Shown: piece by piece, positions 1-14,400 of the stretch | Layout: every line of letters begins with the position of its first letter | How positions within the stretch are numbered: position 1 is the stretch's first letter | DNA from: Nomia melanderi | Taxonomy: Eukaryota; Arthropoda; Insecta; Hymenoptera; Halictidae | NCBI RefSeq assembly: GCF_051020985.1 | Contig: NC_135008.1 | Coordinates: forward strand, 3,720,001 to 3,784,000 | Direction: 5' to 3' | Length of the DNA stretch: 64,000 nucleotides | Translations under genes and position numbers: made by a program | The notes under the pieces: model-generated | What the model saw: only the letters and a program-made list of their open reading frames with translations | Databases searched by the model: none | Told to the model about the DNA's origin: nothing

Positions 1-633
1 ATTAATGACAAAATAGCCGTATCAGAGTTGAGAAAGAAATCATAGGTCAAGGGGTTAAACGCGCAAAGTTACAGTTCAATAAAGACAATCAGAAGTTACA
101 CGACAAACGAACTTCTACAGTTTATAAGTAAAAACAAGGATCATCTAGTTCCTTCATCGTTCAAAGTCCCGAATCTACCCGGAGTCCCGGCGCATAATAA
201 AATCCACGTTATTTTCATTTTCTGGTGATATAAGGGAAAGATTACCGCGCGATTCGCCGGGGAGGAAGAAGTCGGAAGAAAATATTCGTACGAGCGGCGC
301 GCATGAGAAGATCGGGACGTTGCGATAAGTCGTCGTTTCGAGAGCATCCCCGAAACGAGCCGGCCGTACGTGTCCGATCGGCGGATCGAATTCGCGGTTT
401 CAGCCCTCCGCGGCTCCGCTCGCCCGCTCAAAATCAGGAAACGTATATCAGGCTCGCGTAACCTCGAAACTTTCGAGATGGAAATTCGATCCGCGACCCG
501 GACTAGCTCGGCCGGGGCGCGGACGTAGATACGCCTGGAAATGAGATAAAGAAAATTGCGAATAATTCAAATCCAAATTGCTCCGGACATATTTCTCCGA
601 TAGACTGCGATTCGATCGGTGCACCGTGGGAAG

Positions 634-670
<37 letters not shown>

Positions 671-3600
671 TGACGGTTTGAAAGAGGAGAGAAACGGACG
701 AGCAAGGATCGAGAGGGGAACAGAAGGGGAGAGGCAAGGGTGAAGAAGCGGAGAAAAAGGGGGAACGAAGCGCGAGCGCGCGAAACCACTCTACAACTTT
801 TGATATCGATGCATCATCTCGATCCTCGCACCGGGTTCTCTGATCGATTTTCATTCCGCGGGTTGCATGGCGGCTCGCTATCCGGGTGCTATCTTCAACC
901 ACCTCGCCTTCGACCAGTCGCAACTACGGGGTGCTCCGAAAGTACGTTTCGTAATCGTGGGAATACCGTGGCAGTTCTCGAGACATTTCTTTGCATTCGT
1001 CGATCGACGAGAAATTGAAATTGTTCTATGATTGATATGATCAAGTATAGAGAAACATACTGAGAGACGTTTGTGGGGAACTGATTAGATAATCTCTGTT
1101 AAAATGATAGTTATAATTCAGTTCCTTTGGATGAAACAAGGTTGAAGGTACACGATTAAGCACGTTACTGATAGCAGAGTATTTATAAATTTCACGGCGC
1201 TGAAGGTATCACCGTGGATCGGACATAATTTTTAAGACAGGAAACACGGTAATGAGTCGGAACACGAGTTTCCCTGGAATCATTCGTCTACCGATCGACA
1301 TCTTGTACGCGGATCACTTTTCGAATGAAGGAGCACCTGTGGAGTGCACCTGTGGCGCACAATGCATACGCCGACGTTTAACGCGTTATGCCACCCCATA
1401 TGTCTCGGAGAACAAGTTGTAGAATGTGTGTTTCGGGATATTGTTAACGACGCCTTCGGCTGTATTGTCTAATCCGTCGTTCGCATGTGTGCATGCATGC
1501 AGGAAGTAGCGGAGGAAAACACTGTGCGTCATACGATTATCTCGCGCGACTATTACGCCGACTGTCGCGTAAGAATGAAATGGAAACTAATTTCTTATCT
1601 TAATTTCCCTGCTCCGTATCCCGGGCAGTGGAACTTATCATAAATTCATACAATCTGTCGTTTGGACATGATGCACAAGACAGAACACGTGTTAATCGAG
1701 CAAATAAATTTCCCGCGTAATCTCGCGTCGCGAAGATAGAAACGCTCCCGTTATCGAGGGCAATTAAAGATTCATCCGCGTTGCGAGTCTCGAGGCCGCG
1801 AGGAGAACCGGTCGGGACTTTCCCAGAAGTCCGAAAACTCGGGATGTTTCGAGGAAAATCATTCCGACTGCCGAAACTCCGTACCGCCGGATTTCGAGAA
1901 GTTGCGGCGGAAGTCGTACGAGTTTCGGAGGAACTGCGCGAAGTTCGCCTCGAACGCGGATCTAATTGCAGGGGAAAGATTGCGTTAAGAAGAACCACGA
2001 AATCAATTATCTATTGCGCGCGGTCGCTGCTGGACGAAGGATCTCCGAGCATCGCGCGGAAAAATGTTCAATCAAAATCGTTAACGTGATCGCCGAGGAA
2101 TCATTCCGATAATAAGTGTGCAGTCCATTCGATCGAATACTAGACTGTAACACATTTCCTCGCCGGCCGATGGGATTAATTTTACGCCTGACTGTCAATG
2201 GAGAACAGGTTTAGACCGTTGATTTCGTTTTGCTCGGTGGATTATCGGCGCGCTCGTGATCCCCGAGATAGGTATCGACTCTTTGTTTGCTGTTTTCTTA
2301 ATAAAAGAAACATTTTCTGAAACAATGATCGCCGGACGCGTAATAGTTTCGACGAATGGAACGGCGGCGCGCGGACTCCGTGGGAACAATGGCCGTCGAC
2401 AGGGTACGCGAGAGACACCTTGTATAAAGGAACGTGTAAAAGCCTCCGGTCGACAGGCTGTGTAAGATATCAGCTAAGAAACGGGCCCGTCCAAGACTTT
2501 ACGACCGCTCTTATAATTATCTCCAATAAATATCTCCGCGGCACGAGAGCGTATATCGAAATACTTCGGGGGGTCAGAGGTGAACTCGCTGGCTCCATCT
2601 TTCGATCAACGCGTTTCTTTTGGTCGCCCGGTTCTCACTGATAAATTTATAATGTTAAACCGCGAGAGCCCAGAGGCCGGCGATGAGCAATGGGCTTGCT
2701 TAATAAGTCCGGTGACCACACGCGAACGCGCCGGCACCGGGCACGCTCGCGCGGATCCACGGACCAATTTCGCTCTTCGGATTTCGATTAGTTCTCGCGA
2801 CCTCGTCCTCGGGTATACACGGTGAATCGAATGTAAGCGGAACATCTCGCCCGTCCGAGTGTAATTTGCACTGGAATTAAACGGACGTCAACGATAGTTT
2901 TCTCTGTCAGAGTGTCTGAAGCTTATGAAATTCATCGGAAACATGCACGAGCTTTTTCACGCGTTACAGAAGCTAGGAACGTTGAGAAAGATTTTCCGTG
3001 TTTCCCGAATATTCTGCATATTTGTAACGTTCGTGCCTCGGATTCTAGACGAGATTACTCGTCCGCTTTTTGCTCGGTCTTAATGAGGATTTCAAGATAA
3101 GACGAGCAAGTCTTTGAACCACCCTGTATAACCGGTAAGGTACATTTAATTACACGCGTGGCTCGCGTGTTGCGATACACTGGAGTCTTTTCGATTTATC
3201 GAACCAGTCGGGTTGGACGGCTCGCGATTATTGTTTTGGGGGATCGATTAAAAAAAGAGTCAGCCTGTTTAGAAATTAATATCCGTAACGAGTAACAATC
3301 TGCGGGAATTATGAATAAACGGTACGGGTATTCAGTTACAGCGATCGCATGTTCGCGAGCGGCTGGAATCTTGGAATATTAGACCCGTAATGGATACATA
3401 ATCTATTTCGAGTCGAATTTTTCGCAGCCGGTCTCAACGATGATCCCCGTGTTTCTACGAAGTGAATCGAGTTACACGAATCAACGATCCACGGATCGCG
3501 TACCCGGAGAACCGCGAAGCAAGTGTCTCGGCTGTGTCAGAACGTGTTTAGTTCGGATTAATTTGATCAAGAATTATAGCTTTTCGGTTCGATTCAAACA

Positions 3601-3949
3601 GCCTGGAGATTGGCTTTAAGTACACCGTGTTTTTTACGATCCCCCTTAAGGAGGTAGCTAATTGGTACTTTCGAAGGAGCCAATGAAACAGATGATCGTT
3701 TGTCGATCGTTTCAGGAGCGTGCCTTGAGTGTTCGTCGATCCTTTGTCCTTACAGCGTTTTGCGAGCGTATGCACGCAGATGTCCCGACGCAGCTCCGTT
3801 TCTAAATATTTACGACACTGATAATCGACGACCTTCACTGTTAATTTCCCTTTTCGTGTTTGCACGGGACCCGTCGTTCTTATATTATTATTAATTGAAA
3901 CACGCTATACCGAAGTCAATTAATAATCTACAAACGTCGTTGTGCAACT
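1..3949. other. Non-coding sequence, no gene recognised
   Basis: Open frames on both strands here have no recognisable domain and are typical of stop-poor, CpG-rich DNA. The only distinct item is the (AG)n run at about 633-670. The left 1.1 kb is GC-rich, and the rest is mixed. Confidence 0.7.
633..670. repeat. (AG)n microsatellite
   Basis: Nearly uninterrupted AG dinucleotides, broken once by an A near 660-661, within a longer purine-rich stretch to about 740. It produces Ser/Leu-rich shadow frames on the minus strand. Confidence 0.95.
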
Positions 3950-3953
3950 TTAA

Positions 3954-4302
3954 CTCTTTGCACTGGAAAGTTTTTCAATGGAAATATTCAACATTTTCTG
4001 ACGAAATATAGAGGTGACTCTCAGTCACCATTTCATTTGATATAACAAAATTACAAAGTGTTATATATAATATTAAGTTTCTCTCATTAGTTCGTTTCAA
4101 ATAATGTTCCCCATGTTTCATCGAAGGTGTCGAATGAGTCTAGTGAAAAGCTTCCGAGTGCAAAGGCTTCATAGATAAATTAAGCAGCGGAGTTTCATTT
4201 CAATATTTCACGTGGCAAGTTCCATTTGAAATATTAAATACTCAACTTGATAGTTTTGTTGAATCAAGTGGTGACTGAGAGTCACCTCTCGAGTGCAAAG
4301 GT
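3954..4302. mobile_element. Degenerate TTAA-type MITE (CCCTTTGCAC family), possibly composite
   Basis: The left end follows TTAA (3950-3953) and reads CTCTTTGCACTGGAAAGTTT. The right end is CGAGTGCAAAGG, closing near 4302. A perfect 17-bp subterminal inverted repeat, GGTGACTCTCAGTCACC (4013-4029) against GGTGACTGAGAGTCACC (4270-4286), lies inside. An extra internal terminal-repeat copy (CTTCCGAGTGCAAAGGC near 4152-4168) suggests one element beside or inside another. The right-hand TTAA is not intact. The TTAA target and CCC/GGG termini are typical of piggyBac-related elements; there is no transposase. Confidence 0.7.
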
Positions 4303-7300
4303 TTTGGTTAGGTAACTTAATTGTAAATTAAAGAGACGCGACTTATTATTGAAACAACTATTAGTATTTCACGCATCTTACTTCTAGAAAGTTATATCTT
4401 TTTTATTTCTCTATTGAATATATAAAATTCAATGATATTAAGCTTCGAAGATTCGTATTTTCAACTAGAAAATCAAAATTCACACAATATCGGTCGCTCG
4501 ATCGGGATCAGCCGGTACCCACAGCACGGACGCAACACCGATAGGCAATTCCGCAAGTGAAATCGCCATTGCACTAGCGCGATCGCCAGCTCGTTAGAGA
4601 CGAAGCGGGAAGACGAGCAGAAGGCACGGCTGGCGCAACGGAAAAAGAAACGCGAGTATCTGGGTTAGAAGTCGCCCGGGTGATGTCCATTTGTCTTCGC
4701 GCGGGGAGAAGAAGGAACCGCTGGGAACCGTTGCTTCCCTAACCGCTAATTAAACACAGTTACAACCATCGGTTAGACGCTCGACGATCGTTTAATAGCG
4801 AAGCTCGATTCGACGAATCGCGTTCCTCCTCGGGGGAAGAAAAATCGACGACGAAATAATTCGCGTGTACCTGTCGGTTGCGAAAATTGCACGATACAAT
4901 TCAGCTCGATGGAACATTTAAAATAAAATATTAATAAATAGATGATAAAGCTTATAACAAATCAATTATCGCCGAAACGAGTGTTCCCTCGGTATTCGCG
5001 TTCAAAATGGCGACGTCTCTATCATGCTTATTAATCCGCTAATTATTCCCGATTCCACCGGTCGTTCAGCCACCGATTCGCAACACTCGGCCATAAATCG
5101 GCGTGCTTCCGTTCCCACAAACTTTTAATTATTGAAAAACCTAGATATTCCCAGATTCTCGCGGGTAACGGCCACGTTCGAGCATCGGGCTCTAGGGCGC
5201 AGAGAGGTGGGCGGAGGGGTAAGGAAAGAGGGACAAATGGGGGAAAGAGAATTCATCGGCTGCCTGGACGGTTGGCATCATTAGACCGGCCGTCCAGGTG
5301 AAAACTCGCGAAAAAAAGAGGGAGAACCACCTGAGAACCTCGTTGCGCCTTTATTTTCAATATCTGGCTTTAATGATCTAAAGAAGTGAGGGCAATTAAT
5401 CGATCTTTTTAATAAACGTGAGCGATCCCCGAGTCGCTGGTAATAAACGAGTCACGAATTATCATTGATGGCCGGTCTCCAGGAAGAGGTTCGTTACGAA
5501 CGTGTGTAGCCGCTTTTACGACTAGTTAAGGAGATCGTCGAACGAAAGACGGACATCGTCCAAGCGGAGGAGGAGAACGAGGAGGTGGAGGAGGTGGAGG
5601 TGGAGGAGGAGGAAGGGGAGAGGAAGGAGGACGAGGAGGAGGTGTAAATTGTGATATAAGATCGGGGCAGCCTTATGAAACGGCCAGGGAAAATCAAGGA
5701 ATCGGAGGGAAAGGGAACGGCGCGGCGGTCGACGCGGAAATGGATCGAGGTAAATGTTCTGTGAAGAGACGGAACCGTGTATCTTGATCTCGTTACGTTG
5801 CCGACTGTCGTGCATAACGTAGAACGCGATGGTGGTGGTCGCGGCGGCGGTGGTAACCGGAGTGAACGCGAACCACGAAGTTTTAGCACGAATAGGCATT
5901 GGCCGCGACATAATTGCCCCCATAAATCGTCCGAGTCGCTTTCCGCCCGCGGCGGAATTGAGCAACCGCCGGGGAAAAGAGATCATTTTCGATACGGCTA
6001 CCTGTCGCGGGAACCGGCGAAGGAGTGGACACCGGAGAAGAAACGAAGGGAACGGGCCCGAGAAGCTGATAGCTTCGAGGCGAATTCCCGTGAACTTTGT
6101 TGCACCGAGAACAACGTCCGACTCGCGGGACATTTAGAGCATCCGCGAGGTGGAAGACGGATCGCGTCGAAGATTCAATTATCTTCTTCCCCGAGGTTCG
6201 TCTTTTTTTTCTAATTGCCGAGGGGAAAAGCTGTCCGAGATTCGCCTAATTATTCTTTCCATTTGGACTGCTTCTTTAGCCGAGCGTGCACGCGCGGGAG
6301 GGAGTCGTGTGACCTGGCTCCTCGCACCGGAACGACCGGTGTGCAACGCAACGCGCCGCGAGCGCGCGCGCTCGCTCGCGTACACACGTTCCTGCGCAAA
6401 GGACGCGCGACGAGGCGGAATTTCCCGCGTCGATCCGAGCCGCGTAACGGGAAATCAACACGCGGGAAAAATCCACGCGCGTGGAAACCTAATTGACGCG
6501 CAATTAAGTAACGCGAAATTGCCCGGCGAGCCGCCTTTATTGCTTGCCGCCGCGATTGGATGCCCGGGGATGGTACCGTGAAATTCTTATTCTCGTCGGA
6601 TTCGAGCCGAACGCGGCCGACGAAGAATACTCGAGCTGCGCCGCGATCGGCGCGATGCCTTGCTTAGATATCCCTCGTTTTTCCCTCGAAAACACGCAGC
6701 CACGTGTTCCCCGCGAAATTAATTGCACGGCGGATGGTTGCGCAAAGTCGGGCCCGAAAATGCAGGCTGCCAGGAAGAATCGCGCGATTAACAAAGTAAT
6801 TGAGCGGATGCGTAACACCGTGTATCCCTGAAGTAACATTAGCAATTTCAGAATCCATATCTGTTTTTAATTTGATTTATTAGCTCGCCGTGCTAGATAA
6901 TCACGCGTCGATGCGCGGTAATCAACGAAACTCTTCTAACACGAGAACTCTGCTGTCAGCGTGGGAGATCATTTCGATCGCGATGTCCGATTACTTGGAA
7001 TACTGTATATTCGGGGTAAACGTTCGACTTTTTGGGACACCGAAATGGTCTCCAACGAGCAGAACGACAGCAGATGAAAGGAGCTGATCCGGGCGGACGG
7101 TTCCCGGGCCGAGAAATAGGAAGCTTATTAGCATAAGGGCGAACGGGGATGATGGTAGGCCATTGTGTGGCCACGGGGACGAAGAGATGGTCTCGGTTTC
7201 GGCCGGCCGTGTCCGCCGCGCCGGGATTCCGTGGAGCGTGTCGCGGCGCGATGTCTCAACGAGAGAGTCGGATGCGCCGTGAAAGCGAGTGCCCCGTCCG

Positions 7301-10300
7301 ATTCCTCCTCCGTCATCGCAGCGGCCCTCCTCGTCGCGCGGAGTCTTCGTCATTTTCACACGCCGCTGCGCCGGAATCGGCGCTGCTCTACTGTGACTCG
7401 CTTGCGTAACAAGAGCGGACGCGGTCACCCGAGCAGCCAGGTCTCGGGTCGATGTCTCTTCCTTTCCTTTTCACCGTTTACGCTGAATCGGGGGATTACC
7501 CGGCACGTCGCGATCGCCTGATCGTGTCCGCCGCGTCACGCGTTCCCGAACCGCGGGTGCTTTGGTGAATGGACGCGTTGAATGCGTCGATCGAGGATCG
7601 GTTGCGAAAGAGGACCTAATTTGGAGAGAACGCAGAAGTAGGGAAGATGATTTTAAATTAGGGTAGATTCTAGAATTTGGTATGGAGAGGAAGAGAATGG
7701 GGGAAGAGGATTATATAGGTTGAGGGGAGTAGGATAAGTCATTCTTGACTTAGGCTAGCTCCTAACATTTATTCAATTGTTTGTTACGCCTTCTATCTCA
7801 TGGCTCCCAGCTTCCAAAGGGTTGCTCGCAGACAAACGCACGCGTATAATGACGTTGCGATTACGCGCTGACGCAAAAAGAGGCGTAGAGGAAAGTCTAA
7901 TTTCGCTGTTCGACGGTGGTGTCGACTGATACGCACCGGAGCGCGGTTTATAATGATGATCACAAGAGCTGCACGATTCCTCGGAGAGAGAATCCATTCG
8001 ATTTATGGGATATTGTGACCGTGGACAACGGCCCGGACAGTCGGCCGTATATAATTACGCCGAAATCGTAGTTAGACGCGCAGCCATACCACCGAAAGGG
8101 CGGAGGGCCGAAAATTGATCACGTACCACGCCGGGGCCACTCTGTCCGCGTTCTCTGTCATTATCGGAAATAAAAGTCACCGCTACTCCTCGCCGGAATT
8201 CGTTGCCGGCGACAATCTCCACCCTGCGAGACACGAACGTTAACTTATCTGCGCAGGATCCTCCATAAACGCGTCTTCTTTGCTTTCCACGAAACACACG
8301 AACGAACCATTTTCCTAAACACACTAAACCTCTTTTACTCCACGAACAATTCCTCTTTGGGACTAAACCATCGTGTCCATCCTTAAATCCCGAATCACGT
8401 CTCCATATATCACTGTTTCGAAGAAGTACATTATTATCGATTCCGCTGAAAACCGCAGGGAGAATAATCGAAGCACCCGACGACGCCACGGGAAACGATA
8501 CGCACGACATTTCCGTCGGTCGGCCGCCCATCTTCCGGTGAAGCGGAACCGCACGCGGTCCCCGGCCGTCACCGCACCAATTTCATCGCCTCGTTGCCTC
8601 ACCCCCGTCTAGTGATTCTCGCGACAAACCGCGGTCACGGCTGGCTCGGTCGTCGTTGTTCCCCTGGCGGAACGAAAAAGGAAGACACCGGTGGCCCCCG
8701 AAGACGCCCCACAGCTGGAGGAGGCATCGGGAAAGACGGAGGAGGAAGGCTGTTGAAGGATGAGTGGTCATCGGGTCTCCCGGAGGAGCAGATGGCCACG
8801 AGACGAACGTAATTGGCGAGGCATCGAGATTATTGCCCGTGGCTCGCTTCCTCGCCCTCTCTCTCTCTCCTTCGCCGGCAACCTCTTCCTCGTTATACCC
8901 CGTCCCCCCCCCCCATCGCTGCCACTTTCGAATCAAGCCTAGAATTCCGAGTTCCTACGATCCCTGGAATCGAGACAACTGTCGCCTCGAACGAGCGAGC
9001 CGAGCGGACGTACGGAAGAGACCGAGTTGTCCCGTCAGAACGCCACTGACAGGTCCTGTCGATCGCTTCGTCATTCACCTGCTCCGGCTAGTAGTCGGTC
9101 GTTTAAGGGGAAAAAAGACCGGGGTAATTGGATAAAGCGAGGCACTCGAGAAAAAGTCGTGTCATTCTGCGCCCGGGAAAAGCGGTATTGTTCGGCGACG
9201 GGGACCCGCGCTCGTAATTGGAAACGGTCCCCGGCTGGCGACGGCGTAAGATAAATTAGGATCTTTTGTTGCGATCGGAACGCGCCGACTGTTCGGCCCG
9301 TGAAAGGAATAGCTTACACGACGATCGGCTAAAAACCGTTCCAAAGGAATATGCTCGCTCGATACCCTGGAATCATCATCTTCCTCGGAATTGAACGAAA
9401 GACCGTCTTATCGGCGACGACTAAAAACAACTTCGAGCAACTTCAAGTCGCGGAGCAGCGAAACGCGTTTGAAATACGCGTTGCATTTTGCAAACGGAGC
9501 AAATCGAGTCGCGCGTTCCTCGAACGCGTCGGTTTTTACCCTGTCCCCCGCAGGTTCAAAGGTGAGGGTCCGTGTCGAGAAATAGTTAGCCGCGGAGCAT
9601 CTCTCGCGCGCCGCGGCGAGAAGGCCGGGCCGAAGTAAGACCAGGTGAAGGCAATTTCTCCGAGAGCGAGCGCGCTAAAAGCGCTGCCCTTAAAAGCCTA
9701 GAAGCGTTTCAGGAACGCTGTCGTCCGCGGGCCGACAGGACGCAACAGGCGGGACGCAATGGCAACGAAACGGTCCGAGGCATCATCCGGCAACGCCGAC
9801 TGACTTAGCGGCGCACGGGTCACCTGTCCTTCCTGCGAGCGTGTAAAATGACTTTTACGACGAGCAGTCATCCCGTCCGGTGTCCACAGGAGGTCCGTGA
9901 ACAGGGCCTGACCTCTCGCCGCAACGAGGTGTCTCGTTCGATTCCGGCTGACACCAATCCAACCGGACTCCGTAAACGTCGTATAAATTTTATTCGGTGG
10001 TTTTATCGCGCGCGCGACCGTAATTTACGACGCGCAGCGGCGCACGCGCGCGGAACTCACCCCCCGGAATCGGTCGGACGGTTACCGAGCGGGCCGCAAT
10101 CAACGTAATTCCTAGGTAGAATCGATGATGTTTGTATACGAGCCGCGTTTCTTTCGGCTGGAGGAATTCTACGTTGTCGAAGTGTGCCCGGTAATTCTCG
10201 GTTATTGCAATCTGTACGATTGCCTGCGTAGAATCGAGTGTATGTGTGCGTATGTGTTTGTGGACACGTGGCACGCGGGGTTCAAGGTGTAATTCGACGC

Positions 10301-11204
10301 ACCGGGTAGAATACTGTTACAAGGATCGTTAACGAGTACGTTTCTCCTTAAATTATTTTTAAATTGGCACCGCGGTAAGAGTTTCTCGACGGATCCTTCG
10401 ACGAGGTAATCTCTACACGGTTTTCCATCAAAATTAATCCGCGCGGAAAGATTCACGGCCTTTGGGACGGCCGGTGAAACCTCGGGGATCGAGGAGACCT
10501 GTTTCGTGTGGCTGTTCCTTCTCAGAGGAAACGCGCGCCCGAGGGCCGAAAGAAAGGATGACAAGAGCAATTACGCTGTGAAGTCCCTTAAATCCTTTGA
10601 AGAAGATGGCTCGGCCGAAAGAAAACGAAAACCCTTTTGGTCGTCGCTCGCTTGGGAAACAAAGCGGGAAGGAGCGGGGCGGCTGACGGTTAATTGCCGG
10701 CTGGATTTCGCGGGGCTCGCGCGCGTGCATCTTTGTCGGCTGCCTTCGCGTGATCTACGCCCGCCGCGGGTATATTAAACGTACGTAACATCGCCACGAC
10801 AACTTATGCGCCGTGCTCGACAACGCGCTCCGCTGATTTTACGAGCTACGAAACTGCTTACCGTTTTCTTGGCCGGGACGTCGCCGCCGATTAAGAGGGC
10901 TCTTCCCTGCGAGAACACCGGCGTCTCGCGCGACCATTGTTCACCGAGGCCGCGGACAAAGGAGGATGGAAATTCTGCTTGAAATCTTTGGGCACGTTGC
11001 CTGCGCATTATTTTTCGGATTCTACTTCCGCTTATCGGGAGGCTGCAAAACTGAAACTAAAGCTAGAAAGGAATACGATTATTTTTGTAACAGTTTTGGG
11101 ATACTGTTGTTCCTTTCTAACTCTAGAATAATCAGACAGGGCTAACCATTCCTAAATCCTTCTTCCGAATTATGCTTATGCTGATGCTTCTCTGAGAACT
11201 TGAT
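4303..11204. other. Non-coding sequence, no gene recognised
   Basis: The AT-rich start (to about 5.1 kb) gives way to GC-rich DNA with long chance frames. I recognised no conserved domain, transposon protein or RNA gene. Low-complexity runs include a GAGGTGGAGG tract at about 5567-5642 and a C run near 8906-8914. Confidence 0.65.
5567..5642. repeat. GAGG/GTGGAGG purine low-complexity tract
   Basis: Imperfect GAGGTGGAGG and GAGGACGAGG units. On the minus strand it generates a Leu/Ser/Pro-rich frame that I treat as an artefact of the repeat. Confidence 0.9.
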
Positions 11205-11208
11205 TTAA

Positions 11209-11432
11209 CCCTTTGCACTCGGAAGTTTTTCACTAGAAATATTTCAAGATCTAATGAGATAAAGACAACATTTTATGAAACTAACTCGAAGAGAAATCAC
11301 ACGTACATCGAGGAACGAAGCTTATTTGAATATTTCTCAAATTGATGCATTATAGGGTATAATATTAAATAACAAATTTCATAGTTTTACTGTATGAAAT
11401 CAAATGGTGAGGCACCTCTCGAGCGCAAAGGG
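11209..11432. mobile_element. TTAA-flanked MITE, CCCTTTGCAC family (224 bp)
   Basis: Flanked by TTAA on both sides (11205-11208 and 11433-11436). The left terminus is CCCTTTGCACTCGGAAG and the right terminus is CTCGAGCGCAAAGGG, so the ends are inverted repeats with one mismatch over about 13 bases. The interior is AT-rich and has no coding capacity. The precise TTAA target duplication and CCC start point to a non-autonomous piggyBac-like element. Confidence 0.85.
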
Positions 11433-11436
11433 TTAA

Positions 11437-14400
11437 TAGCATGCAAACTGAGTCAGAAGCCTACAGAAATCTCAATATCCGCACCCTTCGAGTTCCCATG
11501 GAAAAGTTCGATTCCTCGTTAGTTCTAGCGTTAATAAACGCGGCTACATTGAACCAGAAGGAACGGAGACCAGCGGGAATAATCGGAATTCAATGAAAAC
11601 GCTGGTACACATCTACGAACGGATCGCGCAGCGAAACACTCGCATTCCTGTGCGACGAACGATAGAACGATTCCCATTAGCCGAGGACGAGACGGGACGA
11701 TCGTTAAGCGTATCAGTCGAGGCGGATCGTCCCAGTTGGTCCAGCACGCGGAACACGGAAGCCGGGATCGCTCGATCGCGATGGATCTCGTTCGCCGCGG
11801 CGCGGCGCGGCGACGCTCCGGCTGACCCAGATCAGAGGAGCGTGACAGGCCGCTCGGGAGCCGCGGGGGCGTCGTTCGTTGCGAAAAAAAGGGAAAGAGA
11901 GGAAGAGCGCGAGGAACAGGAGCGGCGGGCATCGGGGGGGAGAAGGGAAAGAGAAAAGGAAAAAAAAAGCACGCCGCGTGTGAAACCAGGAGCGCGACTC
12001 GACGCGTATGGAAATGCCGCGCGGCTCGCATTGTATGGAAATGCGTGCGAGTCGGCCCGCGGAGGCAGCCAGTGTGACCAACCGGCTGGCTGCCGGCTCT
12101 CCTCGTAATGTCCCTGTCAAGAAAGCGGCGGAGCTGCCTCGCTCTCGCTGCCTCGTAAAATCGAGCGTACACCTTGTCGAGCATGCCGTTGTCCTGTCGA
12201 TCCGCGACACGAGAAGGAATTATCTCGGCGGCGACACACCTGGGGACGCGACGCCCGTGCTATCCAGCTCGCGCGCGCTTTCTTCGGGGAAAGCGGAATG
12301 GCTGAAGCGTGGCGGACACTGAATCGCAATTAACCGGTGTTAACAGGCGGATTAACGTTGTCGAAGCGTCGCGACGTTGATCGTTCCTGTTCGCCCAGAG
12401 GTAATACTTGGATCGTTTCACGGATTGATTCGTTCCCGGGCGAACGGAATTCTTCGACGTCGACGGATTAGCATACCGTTTCTTCGATTCGAGCGTCCCG
12501 CTTGTCCCCCGACCGTTGAACGTCTCCGCCGTTCACGCCCCGTATAATTAATGCATCCGTAATCTCTCCCCTCCTGATCAGCGGCGATTAAAATTCAAAC
12601 TTCAAATTTCCCGTCGTCGAATCATCAGACGCGATAGGCCCATTCCCACCGCGCGCCGCGCAGCGCCGTCGCAATAACTCGAGGAGACAGTTTTACGATT
12701 CCAGAATTAGAGAAGATTCCATGCATAATTCATGGCCCATTGTACATTTATATGTCTCATTACCCCCGTTCGCTCCCGATCAGCTACCAAAACGCGCTAA
12801 TTAGCTCGCGCGAGATTCAGCTAATTAACAGGGGAACGCTCGCCGCTAATAGAAGCGTTAAGACCGTTCGGGATCAACATCGATCATCGACCGTTTCACC
12901 GGCGAATCCGCTGTTCGACGGCTACCTGCGAATCGTCGGCTTTCCTGGAACGTTCGCCGCGAATACGCCGCGGCGCGTTGTACCGATTCGACTCGCTTCG
13001 GGATTCGAGGCTAATTTACGAATGTGCCTGGCTTCCACCGATTTCCTGTATCTCCGTCGGAGGATAATCTTCGCCGGAGATACGACGGAGGAGTCACGAT
13101 CGCGAATTAAAATTCATCGGCCGGGCTGGAATTATCATCGGAGAGGGATCGGGAAGATCTCCGAGGTATGGTCGATGGCCGGCCGATGAGTATCATTCGC
13201 TTAGAAATCGCGCGATTCGCCGTTGATTAATGCTCGGCTCGCCGCGTACGCCTACTTCACGCGTATTAAACTGCTTCTCACCGTGCCGCCATTAAACGTC
13301 CCAGCGCCGCATCTGCTCGCTTATCTGTTCTCCTCCGTGCGTTCGCGCTCGTATCCGCGAGCGTCGAAGCGTAATTGGCGGAACGCGACGGACCGGCACC
13401 GGCGATAGATCGGCAGGGTCGCCGACATTGTTTCGAGAACGACTCGACGACAGAACGACATCAACGTTCACGTTCACGGCTGCGCGACGCAACGCGACAG
13501 CTACCTTCCAGTTGAAAATCAGGTCTTTTTTCATATTTGTTCAACCAACAATTCTTTCCTTGAAACTCTAACTTCATCCAGGTCCAAGTACCATAACAAC
13601 ATAATTACCTCCAAACTCCTAAGGCTACAGACAAAACTCTACCTCGTTAAACTACCTCATACCTGGGATAGTTCACGAACAACCAAACCAACATCACTCG
13701 CAAATAAGTCGCAACAGAGGAATTCCACGAAGCCACTTACTTCAACGAGATGCCCATTCACTAATGCCCTCGTCGGGAGACACTCGGTCTTCGCATCAGT
13801 CAGCGCAGGAGCAAGAGGGAGGGACGCGGGTCCTCCCGGGTTGGCTAATTCATTATGCATTCTACCGTGCACGGTCGCCTCTGGTTCGATCCTGGCGGTA
13901 GGGATCGTCCCGAGGCTCTTATCCGCCCAGTAAATTGACGGGATCGGGGAAGGAGGGCAGAAACGAGGTCGTGAAGGTTAGCGGTGTCTTTTCCACGACA
14001 AAAGCGGCCCGGCGGGCGGAAGGGCGAGGCAATAAAATTCGACTTGCGTGGTTCGCGAGCACGGTGGTCCGGCCGGGCCGCGTGTCACCTGTGAAACGCT
14101 CGTTGGAAAAGGCCGCGGGAACTAATTTCTACGGCGCGACGCGGGGCACCGCCCTGCGGAGTCCTCCTCCGAGGCCGGCCGTCGTTTCCTCGCGTTTCCC
14201 CTCTACCCGGGAAGACGGTCCCGAGGCGGTCGAGATTTTCGGGCACGAGTTACGAGCGCTCCGGCGACCCTGGCCATCCTCGACCCGGATCCGAGGACGA
14301 GCACAAAGACCGCTGGAACGCGTGTGCCGGGTTAATCGACCGGCGTAAATCTCGCCGGCCGCTTGTCAACGGGATGCACCGACGTATTATTGCCCTCGCG

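Noticed and set aside
5522..6133. 203-codon minus-strand frame with a Leu/His-rich tail
   Set aside because: The Leu/His run is the complement of the GAGGTGG repeat, and the remainder has no domain.
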